From the NCBI GenBank assembly GCA_964023205.1, contig OZ026833.1, forward strand, positions 41,819,137 to 41,883,136: DNA of 64,000 bases, given 5' to 3'. The notes under the pieces are model-generated. The model saw nothing but the letters and a program-made list of their open reading frames with translations. It was not told the DNA's origin and made no database searches. Of the stretch, positions 1 to 11,100 are shown in pieces (positions within the stretch are counted from its first letter, which is position 1; every line of letters begins with the position of its first letter). This DNA is from Lutraria lutraria. Its lineage: Eukaryota; Mollusca; Bivalvia; Venerida; Mactridae. A program made the translations under genes and the position numbers.

Positions 1-186
1 TTCGTTTTATGCACAAATGCAAAAAAACTGATAAGTCGTTTTGAGGCCTGGTGTAAGATATAAGTCATACGTATTCGCACAACGCACAGTTCGAAGTCGT
101 TATGGCTACATATTGTAATTATTTATATAGAGATATACTAATATAGGATTGTTGATAATAATACCGTAATGTTATCTTGTTTGCAG

Positions 187-354
187 TGACTTGTCCGATG
201 CTGACAGATCCAAACAGTGGGTCGATAACATATTCTACAAGCAGTTCAGCAACTATAGCGACGTATTCATGTGTCGCTGGATATTCGCTCAGTTCTACTT
301 CTACTCTCACCTGTTTGACATCTGGTTCATGGGATATCACTTCCCCGTACTGCA
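187..354 (+). CDS. gene 1 exon: CCP module (C-type)
   Basis: The 168-nt exon lies between a tttgcag acceptor and a gtaagt donor, phase 1-1. The translation has the four CCP cysteines (TCPML, YSCVAGY, LTCLT, PYCS), the G-Y pair after the second cysteine and the conserved Trp in GSWD. Confidence 0.9.
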
Positions 355-3300
355 GTAAGTTTATGAATCTGTGCATAAGTACGAGTATGATTAACAATTT
401 CATCCATATAAAGAGTGGATTTCAGCACCAACTTTTCTTAATCCGAAGTTCGACAATGCGTACAAAAGTTGTTACTTACATAAGGAATGTAGTAGTACAG
501 GGTGTCCCATTATATCTGTTACCATTTGAATCACTTGACAATGTATTTCTTGTTTAAAGTCAATGCCATGGAAAGTAATGTACAGATAACATTTACTACA
601 TCATAAAGTTTTATTTGATATGCCACTTGTAAGGAATGTATTACTCATACCCGAATTATGAGGCAGAATTGTTTATAGTGCATGTTCATGTACATTTTTG
701 TGTTATGATGACGTCGCAACATGTATTCCTCAAAGTATCAAAGGTTTAACCGGAAGTCACGTTATGTCTTTATACACTATGATCCTCAGACCTTGACACG
801 TTCCATAGGTCGATTGATTGCGTTATAGAAGACCATCTGTGACATGCATTTCGAACTTGTCGTGGAGACACACTGTTGTTTCGTCAACTGCGAGCAATAT
901 AGTTCTTGTGTCCTCTTAGTTCTTTTCGTGTCATCTTATTGTGATCAGAAAACGTTCGCGCATTTTGAAAATGTCATACGGGGAATTATGTTTTATCCGC
1001 AAATGAAATATAGTCTATAGTTTCATGATAAAACTTAGACTTGTAAAGTTACGTATCTACATTTCAGTTTGTCAATCTCCTTCACTTATCTCTAATGGAG
1101 AGCTGACTATAACTGACAATTTAAGTACGGCAACATACGATTGTTACACTGGGTATGTAATGGTTGGGTCTAATGTTCGATATTGTCAGGATGATGGTAC
1201 GGGGTGGAGTGGAGTTTCTCCAGTCTGTGGTAAGTAAACTTGTTTCATGATTGGTATTATGTTTGTATTGTACTTCAGCTCTTAATGCATTGATAAAATA
1301 TCCAATACTTATTTTGAAATTATGAAATATTAAAAACATATGTTTATTTTTTTTTTTATCTTGAATTTACCTTAAATAAGTGTGGTATGTACTTCATTAG
1401 CTTAGAATGACACACAACGATATAGCACATCTGTTATTTGCGCTAATTAGAACAAATCAGTCGTGATAATACGCGATATTTTGTTTTTAATCTCGCGGGA
1501 TTTGCTTATGTTACTTCTGGGAATGAATTGAATGATCAACACATAATCATGTGAGTTTAGTTCATCTTTAAACTCCTAAATTACGTTTTATTGCCATCCG
1601 CACTTTTGTGTTTACTAACATTTAATTTCACTCTCTAATTGGCGCAAATATGAAGATTGCAAATTAAATCTTACATTCGATTAGGGCAGAACATACCACA
1701 AAATAAAAACAGTAAAAAACATAATAACATCTTCATATTCGCGCTAACTACATGTATATACTTATTGTCATGTATGTAATCTCTGTAAGACAAAAGTAAA
1801 CATCTATAATTAGAATTCAGGTCCATATATTTGTTCCACTCATATTCATATACTGTTACCATAGCTAAGTAAACGTTTCCCAAATCATTGTTAAAAATAT
1901 TGTTCATAGTTCTGTATTTCCTATGTAATGCAATAAATACACATTAAATTAGTAAGTTGTTTTTCAGGAATAAGATCAAATAGTATTGTTTTCTCGTTAA
2001 ATCATCTTTGAACACCAAACAATAGAAAGTCTTAGTTTGAGTATGTTTTTATGAATCCTTTTTCTTATCGGAATTAATACAATATATACCACTTTTTACA
2101 GAATTATCTAGCCCTACACAACCCGTAGAAGAGAGTGAGGATGACACAAGTTGGAAAATTCATATTGCTGTTGTAGTTGTTGCTATAGTGTTGTTTATCT
2201 GTCTGGTCATACTGTTAGCAGCATTTATACATCTTTACCTTCGACTGAGACAAAACAATTCAAGAGTTTCATCAGCTGCGTCAAGATTATCTAAAGAACC
2301 AGATGATCCGGAAAGTAAGCACAATGAGAATATAAAAGATTTAACTGTCCCGCCTCCCTGGTCCCTGGTTAAGGTCGCTGACTTCAAAACACTGTAACCT
2401 CTCACTGATGGAGGTCCGAGGGTTCGGGCCCGGCTACCGACCATATCTCTTTATGTGTGATAGGAGGCAGTTGTATACGATGGATGGGTGTCTAGTACTG
2501 GTTCTTCCCAGGAACAATGGTTAGGTGAACTGTCTGTCTCATATGAAACGGACTGTTGAAAAGGGACGTAAAACTAAAATAAACAAAGATTTAACTTTTT
2601 TAAAAACGTTTTCTTTTTAATTACCCTATAACATCTTAGAACAAATATGTCATTTGTATTCTTTGGCTGCTATGCACAGCAACGTATGAAGCAATTTCAG
2701 GGGGGTCCTTATTCTTTGACTTTGTCTACAATACGATAATAAGTTATAACACATTTGATTCCCGTTACAGCCGAAAATATAGTGTGCCGTCGAGCACCCC
2801 GGTTCATACAGGCCTGATCCGAACGTATAAATGGGATACAGAATGTTGTCTTTGTGTCTTAAAATGTTATACATATATACGTGTTTCTGTTACACGATAT
2901 TTGCGTGTGCGCTTACATTTCCGGCATGAAACAAACTATAAATTATTACTCTTATTTCAGTAATTGAAGAAACCGTTCCTGACGTCATTAGCGAGACTAC
3001 CCCGATAACTGCAATGGCTCCCATATTAAAGAAATTTCATAATGGTGTACCAAGACCCATGTCTACATCTAGTGTAGTGTTTGCTAAAGATTTAACATCG
3101 TCTCCTCCCCAGCAGAGACTGACACACGCCAAAGGGAATCAGTTACCTCCAATAGAGCATGTAATGAAGACTAAAAGATCAAAAAGGCAAATCGGGAGCT
3201 TGTCGCCGGAAAGAAAGCCGGGAAGGAGCAAGACTAGGTCTGACCCAAGACCGAAGACACCTTTAAAAGATAGAATTAGAGAGGTTGGCATAGACAGAGT

Positions 3301-3481
3301 AAGGACTCCAGAACTATTGTCAACTGCTGAATTTAATTATATTCAGCCAGTATATTCTTACGAGCTTGACGCTCCATCTTACACAAACATGGACACAAAG
3401 TTAAGTCGAAAAGGACAACGAGCGAAATCAAAATCTATCAAGGGAATTGCTGATAATATAGAAAACGATTCGTATGCGTGA
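187..3481 (+). CDS. sushi (CCP) type I membrane receptor, 3' part, gene 1
   Basis: Four spliced exons are visible (187-354, 1068-1229, 2102-2314, 2961-3481), all joining in phase 1; the 5' end lies outside the window. The visible product is about 354 residues: two CCP modules, a short acidic stalk, one hydrophobic span and a basic 174-residue tail ending at a TGA. CCP modules are extracellular four-cysteine domains found in complement regulators, adhesion proteins and receptors, so the likely place is the cell surface; the ligand is unknown. The layout (C-type CCP, A-type CCP, 213-nt membrane exon, tail exon) repeats exactly at the end of the next gene, so the two are tandem paralogues. The tail has polybasic stretches (KRSKRQ) and the motif shared with gene 2 around YIQP. 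Identity as a CCP membrane protein is firm; function is inferred. Confidence 0.88.
355..1067 (+). other. intron of gene 1 with possible mariner-type end
   Basis: No coding module is seen here. At about 497 the text CAGGGTGTCCCATTAT resembles the outer end of Tc1/mariner elements, but I found no matching opposite end, so at most a truncated copy is present. Confidence 0.3.
1068..1229 (+). CDS. gene 1 exon: CCP module (A-type)
   Basis: The 162-nt exon lies between acatttcag and gtaagt, phase 1-1. It has four cysteines and the longer DGTGW form of the Trp loop. Its length equals that of the last CCP exon of gene 2 (19033-19194), which also precedes a membrane exon. Confidence 0.9.
1230..2101 (+). 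other. intron of gene 1, nothing recognised
   Basis: AT-rich intron between the last CCP exon and the membrane exon. I see no module, RNA gene or clear mobile element. Confidence 0.5.
2102..2314 (+). CDS. gene 1 exon: acidic stalk, transmembrane helix, start of tail
   Basis: The exon runs from tttttacag to gtaagc, 213 nt, phase 1-1. It codes for an acidic linker (EESEDD), a hydrophobic span of about 25 residues (IAVVVVAIVLF onward, to AAFIHL), then a basic LRLRQ stop-transfer segment. This orients the CCP modules outside and the tail inside. The matching exon in gene 2 has the same length. Confidence 0.88.
2348..2585 (+). mobile_element. tRNA-derived SINE, type 1
   Basis: It has a tRNA-like head with an A-box-like part (CTGGTTAAGGTCGCTGA) and a B-box-like part (GAGGGTTCGGGCC). 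A central part reads CTGGTTCTTCCCAGGAA and GTTAGGTGAACTG, and the tail is rich in A (TGTTGAAAAGGGACGTAAAA). The same order recurs at 27174-27402. It sits in the intron before the tail exon of gene 1. Confidence 0.75.
2961..3481 (+). CDS. gene 1 terminal exon: cytoplasmic tail with YIQP motif
   Basis: A clear acceptor (cttatttcag) opens the exon in phase 1, and the frame runs to TGA at 3479-3481. The tail is Ser/Pro/Lys/Arg-rich, with LPPIE, KRSKRQ and KPGRSKTRSD. Near the C end it has TPELLSTAEFNYIQP (Tyr codon 3338-3340), which aligns with TPDILASAKFDYIQP in gene 2. If phosphorylated, YIQP fits the pYxxP form bound by CRK-type SH2 domains; that use is inference. Confidence 0.88.
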
Positions 3482-3823
3482 TAAAAAAATTGTTATGTGT
3501 TTATCCTGCCAATGGGTACTTGGTTACTTAATTCATTCCATCACTGACGTAAAAATTCATTTTTGTCAGTGACTTATTTCAGTGAAAATGATTTATTTCA
3601 TGTTTTTGTAATTTTAACGATTAATGTCTATTTATTCACATTTTGTGAAAATGCTTAGATAAGTGTACACATCATTGTATTATATTCACTATTTATTTGG
3701 TTTGGTGCAATTTTGAATTATTCTATTCACTGTTGAAATGTATTTATATGTCCTACGGATCTACTTCGTTATTTTAGAAATGGACGGTTTGATAATTGTT
3801 ACAATTCATAATGTTATGACATC

Positions 3824-3829
3824 AATAAA
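3824..3829 (+). terminator. possible polyadenylation signal of gene 1
   Basis: AATAAA lies about 340 bp past the stop codon of gene 1 and is the first convincing hexamer downstream. Chance matches are common at this base composition. Confidence 0.4.
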
Positions 3830-3965
3830 TGACCTTAAATCTGAGTTTTGGTTGCATATATACATGTATAAGTACATAATCATCAATTATATCACATGCA
3901 ACGCTTTGACAGAACACAAGTGTCACATGAGAAGCAATTGCATTTAGTTTATTCAACTTAGCAAT

Positions 3966-4290
3966 ATATGAGGGGCTATCCAAAAGTTTATGGACAACCT
4001 CAATAATGTCTAAATTTGACGTTCACATATTCCAATATTTGTTAGAGATACACTATAATTCAATGTAGGCAGGTTGCATAATAATTATTTCTTTACCGTG
4101 AACTGCCGCAGACCAACAAACATCATGTTTATAGCGAGGCTACTACTCATTTTGTCTGTATGAAATTGCGTATTCAAGTTCACATTGAACTAAACTTTGC
4201 ACAATATGAAATGACCGTGAGAAATACCTGTTGAAAAATAATTATTTTTTAGACATTATTCATGAACTCTTGGGTAGCCCCTCGTGCATT
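3966..4290. mobile_element. mariner-type short inverted-repeat element
   Basis: The left end GAGGGGCTATCCAAAAGTT and the right end, which reads inverted as GAGGGGCTACCCAAGAGTT, form matched terminal repeats about 320 bp apart. The interior has no transposase. Such ends are typical of Tc1/mariner elements; this looks like a non-autonomous copy between genes 1 and 2. Confidence 0.65.
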
Positions 4291-4968
4291 GAAAATAAGG
4301 TCAGAAAAAAAAGTATTCGTGTTACCGGTTATCCAACCGACTCTTTTCTTTTGGCACTGACCTTAATTTATATAACAACAAAATCAAAAGTACGAAACTA
4401 TTGGTGTACTTCCAAGGACCTACCTACCCTAAGGTTTGGTCAAATAACCGTAAACATGATGTTTTTACTACACACGTAAAAAATGAATTAATTAAGGTAT
4501 GAGACTTGGCTTCAAACGATTATGTTCACATTTTATCAACGTTTCCGACTTCCCACAAATGCAAAAAGCTACTATAAAGATACATACGTAGACGATAAGC
4601 ACTCAAATCACAATGCTGTATAGTACTAGTACTACCATGTATTTGTTGTCGACTAAGTTAATTCGCTTACCATACGTGCCTCACTCATCTAAAGGGCCGA
4701 GCTTATCGACATTGACTTGCAGACATTGAGGCCATTTTTAGAGGCCATTTTGACAGGTTGTAGAGTCTGGGAGATGATATGACTGCGTCTAGAACACATT
4801 TAAGATTACTTTGTACATCGATAATTCTTCAAACCAAATTCTTAACACGGAAATAATAGCTATTTCTTTAACACAGTTGGTTACATAAGTTATGTTACAA
4901 TTTAATTTATCAATCCAGTGCTGAACCCGTTAATTTATACTTTGATTGTATGTTGCATGTCTTGACAG
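4291..4968. other. spacer before the first CCP exon found for gene 2
   Basis: I searched it for an ATG followed by a hydrophobic stretch and a phase-1 donor and found none. The signal-peptide exon of gene 2 is therefore unresolved: it may be short, lie elsewhere, or be shared with gene 1. Confidence 0.4.
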
Positions 4969-5136
4969 ATTCATGTAACATTCTGAACAACCCTGTCGGT
5001 GGAAGTTACACACTGAGTTCGAATGGTACCACGACGCTTTCCAACTATAGCTGTATCGCTGGTTATTCTATGGTTGGTGAAGCTGATAGAACATGCCAGA
5101 CGGATCAGACATGGAGTCCTTCAGCCCCATACTGTG
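4969..5136 (+). CDS. gene 2 CCP module 1
   Basis: The 168-nt exon lies between tcttgacag and gtaaaa, phase 1-1. Four cysteines and TDQTW are present. Possible N-glycosylation sites lie at NGT and NYS. Confidence 0.88.
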
Positions 5137-8100
5137 GTAAAAAATGATTAATGAAATTCTCTGGACTATTTAATGTTTAAGCACACTAGACCTTTATCGG
5201 GTAATGTACTTACAATCTAGATATAGAGCAACCTCTCCAGAGCAGCCCTCTGTATAACAACACCTTCAAAATGTCCCTAAGCTTATATTTACCATAAATT
5301 TAACCTCTGTAGAGCAACAACCTCTAAACAATGGCCAATATTTGCAGCTCCCACAGTGGGTTCCTCTATAGACATTGTACTGTACTTGAAAATATTATAT
5401 TGTTACTTGAAATATTATTTTTAAAGTCCAATACTAGTATACAAAAATAGATATTTTAAAGTCCATTAGCTTTTTTGATGTTAGAATTAAAGTAGGCTAG
5501 AAATTAGTCTTATCGTTGAAACTGCATTTAACTTGCAATAAAATCATTTGGAAATTTTCTTTTTTAATCACTAAGTACGTATAGACATGTAGCACAGTAT
5601 TTGTCAATGATATTGACAAAAATAAGAAAAGCATCTAACTTCATTTCTACAAGATGAAAGGCATTATATAAATATTGTTTTAGAACAAATGAAATATATC
5701 TCTTGTATTCTACTATCATTTTATCTACGATTCTGTTTCACTAAATTTAGAAAGCTAACATATGCCTTTAACTGGACGTTTATTGTCCCTTCCATAAACA
5801 TAGTTCCATTTACGCTTTTGATTTAGTTTCATTTTAAGCCACAAGTAGGTGTGAAACATTCGTAAACAAAGAATTACTATGTTTGTTTATAAATAGTTTA
5901 AGACAAAATTGATTTAAATGTTATGTAATTCCTTTTTTTGTGTGTGTGTTTCATTTAGTTCAATGCGAGACCCTGGATGAACTGTCGAGTGGGAGTATTA
6001 CCATAACAACGGATGGTTTCATCAGCACGGCAACCTATTCGTGCACTAGTGGCCACAGGCTCATTGGCATTTCAACACGATTTTGTCAAACTGACGGTAC
6101 ATGGAATGGTACTAAACCTCTCTGTGGTAAGTATAGAAACACCCTTAACTTCTACATGTTATATTGAGACATTGTAACGGGATGAAGACATATCTTTGTT
6201 CAGATTATTTATACAAAGTTATCATTTAGGTAGTCATATGTCCAGTAACATTCGAAGATATGTTGGCACAATTCTTATGGTTGTGGCAGGTAAGGTTTGA
6301 TAGAGAAATTTGTCAGAATGCAACAAATTGGATTGATTAGAATCTTACGATACAATAAATTGCTGATCTCCAGTGGGACATATTTCTTAAACTGACATAA
6401 CTTTAACGAATCTAATGTTTTTTATTTGATAATATAATATTCATGTATACATGTACTGTGAACTGAATTCCATACATTTGATGCCTAATTACAAACATAT
6501 CATAAAGTTAAAATAAATGGAATAGACTTACTGAAAGTAAATGAAGGAGAGCGAATGACTAACAACGATGTTCAATTTCAGAATGTGATTCTCCGAACAC
6601 TCCATTGAATGGTGCTGTGGTGTCTAATGGTGCTACTGCTAATTACTCATGCATGGTAAATCATACATTGTCTGGCTCACAGATCAGAACTTGTGGAACA
6701 GATGGCAGTGGATGGTCTGGTACAGACCCTGTTTGTAGTAAGTAAACACCGAATACATTCATCATTTTACTAACGGTAATTTGACTTAGATATCAGAACT
6801 GCTTGCAAACTTGTTCATTCATTATTTTTTCGCTTTTTTTTAAACGAGAGGTCGATTAAATCTTCAGTAATAAATGTGGAAAATAAGGGTATGACACTTT
6901 CATTGTCAGAAATAGAACAATCGTTGATATCAAAATGTCTTTACACTGAACGATCCTACAATGGGTACCTTGTAACATACTGACCCATATATTGAATATA
7001 GTTTGATGTTTTGGCTGATAAATTATAATTATGGTGTATTGAATGATTGCTCCTTTTATTTTCAAAATAAGTTATGTCCCTTTGTTTGATTGTACTGTTC
7101 ATTGTACTAGATTTGAACAGGAAAATATCAATATTTAATTGGATATCATTGTCAATGTCAATGTTTATAAAGCTAGTTTGTGTTGTATTGTAACTGTGAG
7201 ACAGTTGATGGAAGATTAGTGCTCATATGTAGTATTTTGTTGACTGTTCACATTCGATACTTCGTCTGTTGTCATAAGCTATACTTTTGTTATAGGTGTT
7301 TGTCAATCCATCAATGTTCCAGACGGTGGAACTGTAGTCATGGAAACCACTGGGTCACAGACATATGCATTGTTTACATGTTTGGAGGGGTATACTATTG
7401 ACGGTGCTTATAAAGTATACTGTCAGTCTGATGGAAGCTGGGACACATTGCCAACTTGTGGTAAGTTTTAACCTACCTTTGATACCCACATCCTTCTCAA
7501 ACTGCTTATTTTTCTCTTTGTGCTAGTAAGATACGAAGGTAGTCGTTTCATTCTCACTTATGTTTTGAATCTATTGCAAATGTCTTTCAGACCATTCTAG
7601 ACATTGCATCCACAAGGTTAACCCGTTCGCTGCCAATGAGACAGGCATGCTAGTCTGCGCAAATCTCCATATAGTTGCAAATGTTACGGGCATACCTATC
7701 TTCATAAATCTCTGTGTATTTGTCTACGTGACGGGTATACCGGTTTGTGATTTGTTTAATAAGCTCGCATTTCGTTGAAATTCACTGTCAATACCGTGCA
7801 CAATGTAGGCAATATGTGCCTGGTAGCAAAAGGGTTAAACAGATGTGTACATTTATGGTTGTTTGCACGCATGCACAAGTATGACAGTAGAAAATAAAAT
7901 CTGTATTTTGGAAAAAAAATGTTCAATGAATTAAATATTAATCGGGCTTATCGGATTAATCACTGAAAAGGTTTTATTAAATTACTACCGGTAAATATTC
8001 ATAAATCCGGGAAATGGCTGTGTGTGATTCTAAAAAGATGTGGTCTATTAAACGTTACACACATATTAATTAACGTAAATGTTTTTCAGCGACATGCGCA

Positions 8101-11100
8101 ACGTTAACAGCTCCAGACAGTGGCTCTGTATCAACGTATATTACAGGCTATATAACCATGGCAATGTACGTGTGTTCGTCTGGTTATGATTTGAATGGAG
8201 ATAGCACAAGAGCATGCTTGACTGATGGATCCTGGAATCTTCAGCCTCCTACATGCAGTATGTATCTTTTCTTGATTGATTGTTAATTGATTAATAATAG
8301 ATTGATACAGAAAACAAACATGCGTAAATAGTCTTTTGTTAAAAAGTATACCTTAATTGCTGCTCACCTAAGGATCCGCCGTGGTCGAGAGGTTTTGGGG
8401 CTCTTAACCGGTAATCACTAGCACATCAAATCGCACACTAACCATATTTTGCAAATTAGGAAGCCATCTAGCCAGCTAGTGGATGGTTTGTGGAACTACC
8501 CAGGAGCACACATGTGTTCTGGCCAACTTCAAAGCTGGAATAGTCACAGAATTGCCCAGGATATTGATGCAGCGTAAACCCAGTAGAAAAGATACCAGTC
8601 ACTTGTGAAAAGCAGTCACTGTTTGATCTAGATGCAATATAATACATGTACAAAAATACACGTCTTTAGAAACATTGCCTGTACATGAATACCTCATTTC
8701 TCTCCTCCCTGATTTTGTACACTCGGTAAATGCAAACTAAACGTTCGTTTGATTGTTCCCAGATTCTCAAAAACGATCGAACTTAAATAGGGAATATACT
8801 ATGAGGGAGCTGACTACCTAGTACAAAGACTTGAACAATGAATCCAGAAGTATTTACGACGCCATGAGAGAATAGGGCAAATGTAAATCTCTGTTCATTT
8901 GAGAACAAACAGGGAATATTTTGTTACATTTTGTATATGTTCATCTTAACAACATTGTGTGATCCGTTGAATTAAGATTAAATTTTGATGTATTTTTAGC
9001 GTGTCAGTCACCAGCCAGTTTGCAAAATGGAAATATTGTTGCGGACGGTGTAACAGCGACGTATACGTGCGATGTCGGGTATTCATTAGCTGGTACCACC
9101 ACCCGCACATGCGCAACGGATGGTTCCGGTTGGTCTGAGAGTGATCCAGCTTGCAGTTAGTACTCATAAATACAACACGTTTAGACAGTCACTTATCAAT
9201 ACTTGTACTTGACAAACATCGCAAAATCATTTATAGTTACTGATATACATTTTGTAAATTACCAAATTACGATTCTTGTTCGACTGGACCATGGTCCAAG
9301 AAAAAGGAACCATCTGTGGGACAGTTTCTTCTTCTTTGAGTCAGTTATGTATCGATAGAGTAAGAAAGTAAATACATATGTATTCTAACAAAAGAAGCGT
9401 ACGTAGTGCTAAATATCTTTATCAGGAACTTTTCTCTACGAAACATTTTCCATACTCAGACACCACAGTGGTCCTTAATTATACAACTGATGCTGATGGT
9501 ATTTTTTTAGATCAATGTGACGCACTATCCGATCCTGTTGGTGGTAACGTAACCTTGGCAACAGATGGTATCAACACGGTAGCAACACACATATGCCACG
9601 TGGGATATATACTGACTGGTTCAGATGTCATCACGTGCAGTAGTGATGGATCATGGGATGACAGTCAGCCACAATGTGGTACGTAAACTGAGCGTCTAAA
9701 TTTGCTCCAAATATTAGAATAATGAGTTAATCGTGTAAAACACTCTACATAAGGACTCCATTTGTGACAAGATGATACGTCTTAATATTGTTGTGACCTC
9801 ATACCAAGTGGAAATATTGAAAACAGTGTGATTAAAAATTACATGTATATCAATTGTACTAAAAGTATACAGGTTGCCACTTTTGCTGGCTAGCATTTGC
9901 GACGTTTCGATTCAACAAAGCATGCAATTCAAAAGGTCGATTTTTTATAGCAAAGTAAGCAATCACGATTCCAGCTTAGATTAATAAGCCTTTTCCTCAT
10001 TTATTTTAGATTCGTGTCCAACACTAACAGCTCCATCAAGTGGTAGTGTTGTCATGGATACAGACTCCAAGACGACCACGGCAACATTTAGCTGCGTGAC
10101 CGGATATTACGTCAGTGGTGAACAAATTCTTACATGTCAGACCAGTGGTCAATGGAATTATGATCCACCTTCCTGCAGTAAGTTGACAGCTAAAAATATA
10201 CGATTTATATATATTTTTATTGCATTGGTGTTTTATCCATATAGAGACGCTCATATTTTGTATTTTTGTTTGTTCTTTTTGTATTGAAAGACGCCAATTT
10301 AAAAAAAAGAGCTTCGAGTTGCGCTGATAATAAATACCCTTTAAAGACAATATGTGAACAGTCAAAAACCTTAATAAGTGGCCACCCCTAAATAAATGCC
10401 ATTCTTTTAAAAACCGTCATAAATTATTTTGAACAAAATGACCATCCAAATAAGGACCGCCTGCAAATAAAGGCCACCTTCATCTTTATCTTTCTCAAGG
10501 ATAACTTTTGCTCATAATTTTATTTGAATATATCTGCAACGATGCATTCGAAGAGGAACAAATATATAAGTTTGATTTTCACAAAAAAACTGTGTGCACA
10601 TTGAAGATAAGTCAGCATTTTCATTGTTGTTATCAATTTCTTTCAACTGATGGTCAGTAGCGGTAATACCATTGATCATTATCCTTGTACGAGTATTCAA
10701 CCTCATCTTCATCCACTTCTTCCGCGGTTGTTTCAGCAACATCATTAACTTCGTGATCAATATCTTTGAAATATTTCTTTTATAAATTCAGAATGTATTA
10801 CTCCATCTACACCATCACACGGATCTGTGTACGTATCAGACACCACACAGGGACCTGTAGCTACATATCAATGTCAACTAGGATATAGTATTGATGGTTT
10901 GACTAATAGACTTTGTCTCAGTGACGGTACTGGTTGGGAAGGAAGTGACCCTGTTTGTAGTACGTAACTTTATAGTTTTTTTATACTTCATGAACTATTC
11001 ATGAAATATGTAAGAAGAGTTCAAGAAAAAATAAGATTTCACGAATTTCTTCCAAATGGATATACTTAGTCACTTGCGATCAATTTCAAATTAGTGTTCA

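Noticed and set aside
2315..2397. Gene 1 ending by reading past the membrane exon into the SINE
   Set aside because: A good gtaagc donor ends the exon, and the spliced tail matches the tail of gene 2, so readthrough is not the main form.
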